Below, piece by piece: positions 58,459-64,000 of a stretch of 64,000 nt of DNA. The DNA is from Tunicatimonas pelagia. Lineage in GTDB: Bacteria; Bacteroidota; Bacteroidia; Cytophagales; Cyclobacteriaceae. The DNA lies in the NCBI RefSeq assembly GCF_030506325.1, contig NZ_CP120683.1, forward strand, positions 4,539,001 through 4,603,000, in the 5' to 3' direction. Positions within the stretch are counted from its first letter, which is position 1. The number at the start of each line of letters is the position of its first letter. The notes below the pieces were generated by a model. It searched no databases, was not told the DNA's origin, and worked only from the letters and a program-made list of their open reading frames with translations. A program made the translations under genes and the position numbers.

Positions 58459-59307
58459 ATGAACACCCAAGACCGTATCAACTTTGATCGTATTGCCGAG
58501 GCAATTGAGTACATCCAAGGTAATTTCAAGATGCAGCCTAGTTTGGATGAGGTAGCCGAGAAAATTCACGTTAGCCCTTTCCATTTTCAGCGTATGTTTT
58601 CGGAGTGGGCGGGTACTAGTCCGAAGAAGTTCTTACAGTATATCAGTCTTAATCACGCGAAAAAGTTACTAAAAGAAAATCAGGCTACGTTGTTTGAGAC
58701 AGCCTATGCAACCGGGCTTTCCGGTACTAGCCGACTGCACGACCTGTTTATCAATATTGAAGGGATGACTCCGGCGGAGTACAAAAACGGCGGTAAAAAT
58801 CTGGCAATCAACTACAGCTTTGCCGAAAGCCCGTTCGGTAATGTGATTGTGGCATCCACCGCTAAAGGTATTTGCCATCTGGCCTTTTCGGACAATGATG
58901 ATAAAGCCTTCTCAGCATTACAAAATCAGTTTCCGAAAGCCAATTTTCGTCAGAAAACGGATCTGATTCAGCAGAATGCGCTGTTTATCTTCACCCAGGA
59001 CTGGCAGAAATTGCCAAAGATAAAGCTACACTTGAAAGGTACGCCCTTTCAACTGAAGGTGTGGGAGGCATTGCTACAAATCCCGCTGGGTCAGTTTTCT
59101 ACCTACGGAAGCATCGCTCAGCAGATTGAGCACGCCCGAGCATCCCGAGCGGTAGGTTCAGCGGTAGGCAGCAATCCCGTTGCTTTCCTCATTCCCTGCC
59201 ATCGGGTGATTCAATCTACTGGTCACATTGGACAGTACCACTGGGGTAGTACCCGAAAAACGGCGATCATTGGTTGGGAAGGAGCGAAAACCACAATTGC
59301 TAGTTAA
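58459..59307 (+). CDS. AraC-type regulator fused to O6-methylguanine-DNA methyltransferase (Ada-like)
   Basis: A 282-residue fusion. AraC DNA-binding domain (about 10-110; AIEYIQGNFKMQPSLDEVAE, HVSPFHFQRMFSEWAGTSPK KFL, GLSGTSRLHDLFINIEGMTP AEYK) and methyltransferase (about 118-280): active-site PCHRV with Cys247, preceded by GSAVGSNPVAFLI, and Asn/Tyr-rich GQYHWGSTRKTAIIGWEG. It has the last two thirds of E. coli Ada but lacks the N-terminal zinc domain, which a separate gene supplies 44 bp downstream. The protein should repair O6-alkylguanine and may control the run that includes AlkB. Confidence 0.93.
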   Translation: MNTQDRINFDRIAEAIEYIQGNFKMQPSLDEVAEKIHVSPFHFQRMFSEWAGTSPKKFLQYISLNHAKKLLKENQATLFETAYATGLSGTSRLHDLFINIEGMTPAEYKNGGKNLAINYSFAESPFGNVIVASTAKGICHLAFSDNDDKAFSALQNQFPKANFRQKTDLIQQNALFIFTQDWQKLPKIKLHLKGTPFQLKVWEALLQIPLGQFSTYGSIAQQIEHARASRAVGSAVGSNPVAFLIPCHRVIQSTGHIGQYHWGSTRKTAIIGWEGAKTTIAS

Positions 59308-59350
59308 TTCAGTTAGTCGCTGCGGTGACTACTCTTGAATATTTTCATAA

Positions 59351-59602
59351 ATGATCAACCACACTGAATTAAACTACGCCGAGTTATTCCGATTAATCAA
59401 AGGAGGTGCAGCAGGGTTGGCTGGAAACCGGAAACTAAAAATCTACGGCACACTTCACTGTAAGTCGGGGAAGCGAATGAAGCAGGAGAACCGTGTTTTC
59501 TTTGTGAACGAACCGGAAGCCCTAGCGCAGGGTTATCGTCCTTGTGGCCATTGTATGAGAACTGCGTATAAAATTTGGAAAGAAGCAAAAGTAGAAAATT
59601 AA
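59351..59602 (+). CDS. Ada-type zinc-binding domain protein (stand-alone)
   Basis: An 83-residue protein matching the Ada zinc domain: IYGTLHCKSGKRMKQENRVF F, EALAQGYRPCGHC. In Ada, Cys38 (methyl acceptor), Cys42, Cys69 and Cys72 bind zinc. Here the first Cys and the RPCGHC pair are kept, but the second Cys is replaced (CKSGK), so a neighbouring His or another residue may be the fourth ligand, or the metal site is altered. It sits between the AraC-MGMT fusion and a PLP decarboxylase. Methyl sensing through phosphotriester repair is plausible but not assured. Confidence 0.7.
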   Translation: MINHTELNYAELFRLIKGGAAGLAGNRKLKIYGTLHCKSGKRMKQENRVFFVNEPEALAQGYRPCGHCMRTAYKIWKEAKVEN

Positions 59603-59625
59603 ACATTACAGATTAGTAGCAAAAG

Positions 59626-61098
59626 ATGAATAATGAATCATTAGACCTCAGTTTAGAAGAATTTCAGCAGCTTTTAGCGCAGAGCAGCGAGTTAGTGATC
59701 AATCAGTATCAGGAACTGAATGAGAAAAAAGCCTACCATGATTTTACCCAGCCCGAAGTAGAAAGCTGGTTCGATGAACCTCTGCCAGAGGAAGGGAAGA
59801 GTAATACCGAGCTGCTGAATGAAGTGCGTAAAAAAGTGCTAGCGACTGCCACGAATAATCTGGGGCCGCATATGTACGGCTATGTGATGTCGGGCGGAAA
59901 TCAGGTAGCAACGGTGGCGGAGTTACTAGCGACTACCATCAATCAGAATGCTACTAAGTGGCATTTAGCCCCGGCCATGAGCGAGATTGAAAAGCGGGTG
60001 ATTCGGTGGACAACCGAAATGATTGGCTATGCTCCTAATGCGGGTGGAGTGTTAGTTAGCGGAGGTTCAGCAGCCAACCTGACCGGATTAACCGTAGCTA
60101 GAAATATCTTTTTTGAGAATAAAAATATCAAACAGGAAGGCTTATTTGGCCAAAAACCCTTTGTCGTTTATACTTCTGATCAGGTGCATAGCTGCGTTGA
60201 TAAGAGTGTGCAAATCCTGGGCATCGGCCTGAAGCATTTGAGAAAAATACCTACCGACGATCAATTTAAAATTGACACCCAGGCACTGGAAGAGCAAATT
60301 AATCAAGACATAAAGGATGACCTCACTCCTTTTTGCCTGATCGGTACAGCGGGTACGGTGAACACTGGGGCGATTGACGATCTGGCTGAGTTAGCTCGTC
60401 TTGCCAAGCAATACAAAATGTGGTACCACATAGATGGTGCTTACGGTGCGTTAGCATCGGTGCTGGATTCTACCAAAGAGGCTTATCAAGGTATGGCGGA
60501 AGCTGACTCCATTGCCCTGGATTTCCATAAGTGGCTGTACCAACCCTTTGAAGCTGGCTGTACCCTGGTGCGGGACTGGTCGATGCTAAAAAAGACCTAC
60601 TTCAATCAGGCGGAATACCTGGATACAGTTCTGGAGACAGACCAAAATCGCTTAGAGTTTAACGAGCACTATTTTCAGCTTTCTCGTAATGCCAAAGCCT
60701 TTAAAGTTTGGATGAGCCTTAAGGCCTATGGCTTCAAGAAAATAAAGGCGATGATTCAGAAGGATATTGACTTGACCAATTACTTGATTGAGCAGATAGA
60801 AAAATCGTCTGACTTTGAGATAAAAGCCTACGGTTTGGCGGTAGCCTGCTTCCGCTATATAGGCGACTGCCAATCGGAGGATGAAATTGTAGCAATTAAT
60901 CAACGACTGATTCCCGCACTGGAAAAAGACGGTAGAGTTTTTATTACCAGTACCAAGCTAAAGGGCGAATTGGTCATCCGTGCCTGCTTTATCAATCATC
61001 GTAAGACTATTGAAACTACCGATTATTTACTCTCGGTGATTAGGGAAGTGGCTGAGGAATTAACGCTAGTCAAAATTGAAAGCCAAGCGGCTGAATAA
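59626..61098 (+). CDS. PLP-dependent group II decarboxylase
   Basis: A 490-residue fold-type I PLP enzyme of the amino-acid decarboxylase family: GPHMYGYVMSGGNQVATVAE, VLVSGGSAANLTGLTVARN, SDQVHSCVDKSVQILGIG (His stacking on PLP), GTAGTVNTGAIDDL, YHIDGAYGA (Asp270) and DFHKWLYQPFEAGC with Schiff-base Lys302. The substrate is probably an aromatic amino acid, glutamate, aspartate or diaminobutyrate. The gene lies inside the alkylation-repair run, 23 bp after the zinc-domain gene and 10 bp before alkB. This is an unexpected member; a link to a methylated or amine by-product is speculation. Confidence 0.92.
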   Translation: MNNESLDLSLEEFQQLLAQSSELVINQYQELNEKKAYHDFTQPEVESWFDEPLPEEGKSNTELLNEVRKKVLATATNNLGPHMYGYVMSGGNQVATVAELLATTINQNATKWHLAPAMSEIEKRVIRWTTEMIGYAPNAGGVLVSGGSAANLTGLTVARNIFFENKNIKQEGLFGQKPFVVYTSDQVHSCVDKSVQILGIGLKHLRKIPTDDQFKIDTQALEEQINQDIKDDLTPFCLIGTAGTVNTGAIDDLAELARLAKQYKMWYHIDGAYGALASVLDSTKEAYQGMAEADSIALDFHKWLYQPFEAGCTLVRDWSMLKKTYFNQAEYLDTVLETDQNRLEFNEHYFQLSRNAKAFKVWMSLKAYGFKKIKAMIQKDIDLTNYLIEQIEKSSDFEIKAYGLAVACFRYIGDCQSEDEIVAINQRLIPALEKDGRVFITSTKLKGELVIRACFINHRKTIETTDYLLSVIREVAEELTLVKIESQAAE

Positions 61099-61108
61099 TT
61101 CAAGAAAC

Positions 61109-61717
61109 ATGAATCTACTCAATAACGATATTGACGAAACCGCTAATCTGCTGCCCTTCGATGGTACCGTGCATTATTACGGAAAATTGCTATCAAATTC
61201 CGAAGCCGATCATTATTTAAATGGCCTGCTAGAAACTATTGCTTGGAAGCACGATGAAGCAGTAATGTTCGGCAAGCATATTATCACCAAACGAAAAGTA
61301 GCCTGGTACGGTGATGAAGCATTTAGTTATACCTATTCCAAAAAAACCAAACAAGCATTACCTTGGACTGATGAGCTAAAAACTTTAAAAGATTTAGTGG
61401 AACAAAAAACGGAAACCAATTTTAACTCCTGCCTACTCAACCTCTACCACAACGGCGACGAAGGCATGAGCTGGCATAGTGACGATGAAAAAGAGTTGAT
61501 GGAAAATAGCGCTATCGCTTCACTCAGTCTGGGGGCTGAGCGCAAGTTTTCTTTCCGCCACAAACAATCCAAAGAAACAGTAGCACTAATGCTAGAGCAC
61601 GGTAGTCTGCTCGTGATGAAAGATACCACCCAAACCCACTGGCACCATCAGTTACCCAAAACTAAAAAAGTAACTATGCCTCGGGTTAATCTGACTTTTA
61701 GGAGAATGGTGGAATAG
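61109..61717 (+). CDS. alkB: AlkB-family 2-oxoglutarate/Fe(II) dioxygenase
   Basis: A 202-residue DNA or RNA demethylase of the AlkB type: SCLLNLYHNGDEGMSWHSDD E (iron ligands His123 and Asp125), SLGAERKFSFRHKQ (140-153), THWHHQLPKTKK (third ligand His at 177-180) and PRVNLTFRRM (Arg192 and Arg198 for 2-oxoglutarate). It reverses N1-methyladenine and N3-methylcytosine lesions. The ATG at 61109 is used; the frame is open to a TTG at 61076 that overlaps the decarboxylase. A remnant of a second, diverged alkB (residues about 135-160) lies at 62445-62519. Confidence 0.95.
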   Translation: MNLLNNDIDETANLLPFDGTVHYYGKLLSNSEADHYLNGLLETIAWKHDEAVMFGKHIITKRKVAWYGDEAFSYTYSKKTKQALPWTDELKTLKDLVEQKTETNFNSCLLNLYHNGDEGMSWHSDDEKELMENSAIASLSLGAERKFSFRHKQSKETVALMLEHGSLLVMKDTTQTHWHHQLPKTKKVTMPRVNLTFRRMVE

Positions 61718-61746
61718 CACTTCATGACGTCTATTCTTTGTCTCCG

Positions 61747-61807
61747 TAAATTATCGTACCTTTCATCAAGCACAGTGTGTTAGAACTGATTGTTCTAAAT
61801 TATCGTA
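61747..61807. promoter_or_regulatory. Operator-like region of the toxin-antitoxin pair
   Basis: Inverted repeat TTAGAAC-N5-GTTCTAA at 61780-61798, and two identical TAAATTATCGTA words at 61747-61758 and 61796-61807. It ends 22 bp before the antitoxin ATG. Binding by the antitoxin is inferred. Confidence 0.5.
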
Positions 61808-61828
61808 TTTTGTATTAAAATTTCAGCT

Positions 61829-62041
61829 ATGACGAAAGTCCAGCATATCTTAAGAGAGATCTCTGAATTGGATGCTAACGATCAGGAAACATTGTTGCAA
61901 GAAATTCTCAAAAGAGTAGATAGGAAGAAAAGGGCTAAGGCTATTCTTAACAGATATAGAGGAATAGGAAAAGGTATCTGGAACGCCGATGCCCAAGAAT
62001 ATATAAACAGCGAGCGGGCACAAGATCAAGTTAAACTATGA
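61829..62041 (+). CDS. Putative antitoxin of a PIN-type toxin-antitoxin pair
   Basis: A 70-residue protein: MTKVQHILREISELDANDQE TLLQEILKRVDRKKRAKAILN and on to NADAQEYINSERAQDQVKL. Helical N-terminal half and extended C-terminal half (a typical antitoxin layout: a dimer/DNA part, then a toxin-binding tail). The stop overlaps the ATG of the PIN gene by 4 nt. An inverted repeat and duplicated 12-bp words lie upstream. I do not recognise a named antitoxin family. Confidence 0.7.
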   Translation: MTKVQHILREISELDANDQETLLQEILKRVDRKKRAKAILNRYRGIGKGIWNADAQEYINSERAQDQVKL

Positions 62042-62445
62042 GAGTGTTTGTTGATACTGCTCCGTTTATTTATCTCATCGAAAACCATCCTAAGTATGCA
62101 GATAGGGTAGCAGATATAATGGCTACTTCCTTAGCCGAAGGCCATACTTTCATTACCAGTGTAATCACCATTTTAGAGTTCGGCGTAAAACCGGAGAAAG
62201 AAAATAAGCATGAGGTGATTACCAGATTTGAGGATCTTTTGAACGAGTTAGAAACTGAAGTTAAAGAGATAGATAGAGGCATTGCAGTAGAAGCTTACCA
62301 GTTAAGAGCCAAGTATCAATTCTTAAAAGGTCTAGATACCATTCAGTTAGCCACGGCCATCACTTCCAGTTGCGACAGCTTTGTTACCAATGATACGAAG
62401 CTTGAAAAAGTAAAGGAAATAACGGTAACATTAATAGATACCTAG
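62038..62445 (+). CDS. PIN-domain toxin (VapC-like ribonuclease)
   Basis: A 135-residue PIN domain protein with all acidic positions: Asp6 in FVDTAPFIY, Glu47 in TILEFGV, Asp100 in KGLDTIQLATAI and Asp119 in VTNDTKLEKV. These bind two metal ions for RNA cleavage; VapC toxins typically cut tRNA or rRNA. Full length for the family. It overlaps the antitoxin by 4 nt. Its TAG stop abuts the alkB remnant: the last base of the stop is the first base of the homologous region. Confidence 0.88.
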   Translation: MRVFVDTAPFIYLIENHPKYADRVADIMATSLAEGHTFITSVITILEFGVKPEKENKHEVITRFEDLLNELETEVKEIDRGIAVEAYQLRAKYQFLKGLDTIQLATAITSSCDSFVTNDTKLEKVKEITVTLIDT

Positions 62446-62519
62446 CTATTACTTCGTTTAGCCTAGGTGCCAAACGTAAATTCTCCTTCCGCCACAAACA
62501 GTCTAAAGAAACGGCAGTC
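62445..62519 (+). pseudogene. Remnant of a second alkB gene
   Basis: Translates in one frame as AITSFSLGAKRKFSFRHKQS KETAV, matching residues 135-160 of the intact AlkB (AIASLSLGAERKFSFRHKQS KETVA). About three quarters of the bases match over 60 nt and most changes are silent, so it derives from a diverged alkB, not a fresh copy. Nothing of the N-terminal two thirds or the C-terminal PRVNLTFR is left here. Confidence 0.85.
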
Positions 62520-62564
62520 TGCCCTGAACCTTTTGCCTTATATCCTCAAACCTTGAATATTTTT

Positions 62565-62630
62565 CAATACTACAATTAGGAAATTGCAATTCTTTTTGCG
62601 TAGTTGCAATACTACCAATAAGAAATTGCA
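62565..62630 (+). promoter_or_regulatory. Direct repeat upstream of the PadR gene
   Basis: Two 24-nt copies (62565-62588 and 62607-62630), each CAATACTAC, then an A/T/G-rich middle, then AAATTGCA; the second overlaps the ATG. Spacing 42 bp, four helical turns. Possible PadR operators. Confidence 0.45.
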
Positions 62631-62968
62631 TGAAGCCCTATCCTTTAGGTGAATTTGAAGAAATTGTCCTACTCACCGTTGGCGTGCTCTACAACGAAGC
62701 CTACGGCGTAGCTATTAAAGATGCTATTGAAGAACGAGCCGAACGAAAAGTAAGCGTTGGGGCATTACAGTCGGCCTTGAAACGGCTGGAGAAAAAAGGC
62801 TATCTGGAATCTCGTCAAGGGGAAGCTAGCTCTCAGCGCGGCGGTAAGCCTAAGCGATACTATACTATTACCGCCTTCGGGAAACTAGCCCTTCAGCAGA
62901 ACCGCGATATTCGCAATACTCTCTGGGAATCTATTCCGAAGCTGGCTCTTGACTTCAAATTCTCATGA
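62630..62968 (+). CDS. PadR-family transcriptional regulator
   Basis: A 112-residue winged-helix regulator: MKPYPLGEFEEIVLLTVGVL, AYGVAIKDAIEERAERKVSV GALQSALKRLEKKGYLESRQ GE, GGKPKRYYTITAFGKLALQ. The RYYTIT wing and ALKRLEKKG recognition helix are PadR marks. The stop overlaps the ATG of the permease by 4 nt, so the pair is co-regulated; this PadR-permease pairing is frequent in Cytophagales. A duplicated 24-nt element covers its start. Confidence 0.92.
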   Translation: MKPYPLGEFEEIVLLTVGVLYNEAYGVAIKDAIEERAERKVSVGALQSALKRLEKKGYLESRQGEASSQRGGKPKRYYTITAFGKLALQQNRDIRNTLWESIPKLALDFKFS

Positions 62969-64000
62969 TCAAACACCTAGCTCAACGCTTCTTCCAATGG
63001 TTCTGCCATCCTGACTACTTTGACGAGATTCAAGGTGATCTGGAAGAAATTTATCAGCGAAATAAAACGCAAAGTAATCGGGCAGCACAGTGGAAATATC
63101 TGGGTCAAGTAATTGTGCTATTTCGCCCTAGTTTAATTCGTTCTCTTTCCCAACCCTATCTAACCCATCCGGCCATGTTTAAACACTATTTTCGTATCAG
63201 CACCCGCAACCTACTTCGGCAAAAACTTTTCACCACGATCAATATCGGTGGTTTGGCATTTGGACTGGCTGCGTTTCTACTGATTACTGAGTATCTTCGT
63301 TTTGAGGAAAGCTACGACCGTTTCTTTACCGATGCTGATCGAATTTATCGGGTTTCTTTAATTCAGACGGTAAATGGCGAGGTGGTAACCCGTGAGGCAA
63401 CTAGCTATTATCCTACGGCCAAAGTTCTGAAAGATGAACTACCGGAAGTAGTAGAAGCTACTGTCTCCCATCAGTACGAAAGGCAGATTTTTCGCAAGGG
63501 TGAATCAGTAATCAGGGAAAAGGGGGTAGTATCAGCCGATAGTAACTTTCTCAAAATCTTTGATTATAAAGTACTTCAGGGGTCGCCGGAAACGATGCTG
63601 ACTGAACCCAATTCTTTGGTGTTGACAGAAAGTAAAGCTCGATTTTATTTTGACGACCGGAACCCACTGGGAGAGACGCTCATGATATTGGGTAGGTTTA
63701 ATCAACCATTCAAGGTGACGGGTGTGATTGAAGATGTTCCGAAGAACACCCAGTACAAGTTTGATATACTTATGTCGGATGCTAGCCTTAACGACCGCGA
63801 CGATCATGAGGGTTGGCGATTCAGTAACTACTACACATTCGTAAAACTAGTTCCCTCAGCTAATATCACATCACTGACTAGCAAACTGCAAACCCTAACC
63901 AAGAAATATCTGGATGAAGATAGCCAGGAATCGTTTAGCCTTATTGCGGTGCCGGATATTCATCTTCAATCTGACTATCAATACGAAGCCGAAATTTCCG
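62965..64000 (+). CDS. ABC transporter permease (MacB/FtsX type, partial)
   Basis: The first 345 residues of a permease cut by the right edge. N-terminal cytosolic prefix (about 1-65; WFCHPDYFDEIQGDLEEIYQ, a permease-prefix domain seen in Cytophagales), then FKHYFRISTRNLLRQKLFTTINI and a membrane helix (GGLAFGLAAFLLITEYLRFE) and the MacB_PCD-type periplasmic domain (YDRFFTDADRIYRVSLIQTV, LKDELPEVVEATVS, FLKIFDYKVLQGSP, LTESKARFYF, KVTGVIEDVPKNTQYKFDIL). The remaining FtsX helices lie outside. Probably exports a toxic compound or lipoprotein-linked substrate under PadR control. Confidence 0.9.
   Translation, partial: MIKHLAQRFFQWFCHPDYFDEIQGDLEEIYQRNKTQSNRAAQWKYLGQVIVLFRPSLIRSLSQPYLTHPAMFKHYFRISTRNLLRQKLFTTINIGGLAFGLAAFLLITEYLRFEESYDRFFTDADRIYRVSLIQTVNGEVVTREATSYYPTAKVLKDELPEVVEATVSHQYERQIFRKGESVIREKGVVSADSNFLKIFDYKVLQGSPETMLTEPNSLVLTESKARFYFDDRNPLGETLMILGRFNQPFKVTGVIEDVPKNTQYKFDILMSDASLNDRDDHEGWRFSNYYTFVKLVPSANITSLTSKLQTLTKKYLDEDSQESFSLIAVPDIHLQSDYQYEAEIS

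Overview
The window reads as chromosomal DNA of a free-living, probably marine member of the Bacteroidota, most likely a Cytophagales-type bacterium. The signs are TonB-dependent receptors with carboxypeptidase-like N-terminal domains, LytS/LytTR and hybrid two-component proteins, DUF4230, DUF1272 and DUF4198 proteins, many SPII lipoproteins, secreted sulfatases and glycosidases, and promoters of the Bacteroidota type (TTTG, about 20 nt, TAnnTTTG). Genes are on both strands in short operons. Only one RNA gene was found, a tRNA-Arg(ACG). No insertion sequence, integrase, prophage, CRISPR array or rRNA was seen.

Layout: 1-6300 has a partial gene, a lipoprotein, a hybrid kinase with an ethylene-receptor-like sensor, and dnaK. 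6831-9808 is a pair of secreted sulfatases. 10228-19045 is mixed: a regulatory-domain protein, DUF4198, an RHH antitoxin with a truncated PIN gene, DUF4230 plus cytochrome b5, a LarA-family enzyme, a GH43-like glycosidase, a SnoaL protein with its WYL regulator, and mltG. 19172-21376 is a small accessory stretch: a nuclease/ImmA-peptidase fusion, DUF4160, DUF2442 and a dead gene fragment. 21455-28663 is a sugar operon: ribose-type ABC importer with two tandem binding proteins, a Gfo/Idh dehydrogenase and a RuBisCO-like protein. 30019-34973 has a TonB receptor, a helical secreted protein and a LytS/LytTR pair. 34974-43379 has a structured intergenic region, a GH32 enzyme, tRNA-Arg, an outer-membrane barrel, an HsdR_N-like protein, an SLC13 permease and a GMC oxidoreductase with its small subunit.

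43406-48390 is the most striking part: the bacterial RNA repair pair Hen1 and Pnkp with a DUF1016 (YhcG-like) nuclease gene between them, each gene overlapping the next by 11 nt. 48414-53186 carries mgtE, an orphan MgtE-N/CBS protein and an MscS channel between a full M20 amidohydrolase gene and a decayed second copy of that gene's 3' end. 53218-57329 has a GH28 enzyme, a PNPOx-like protein, DUF1272 and a PdxR-type regulator. 57401-61717 is a MarR-GNAT fusion and an alkylation-repair run (AraC-MGMT, separate Ada-type zinc domain, PLP decarboxylase, AlkB). 61829-62519 is a PIN toxin-antitoxin pair followed directly by a remnant of a second alkB. The window ends in a PadR regulator and an MacB/FtsX-type permease cut by the edge.

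Two themes run through the intergenic DNA. Arrays of degenerate 7- or 8-nt words occur at many gene ends, usually with an inverted partner array across the gap. In two places an accessory block ends at, or within about 14 bp of, a diverged remnant of the 3' end of the gene that precedes the block, which suggests acquisition by homologous replacement.
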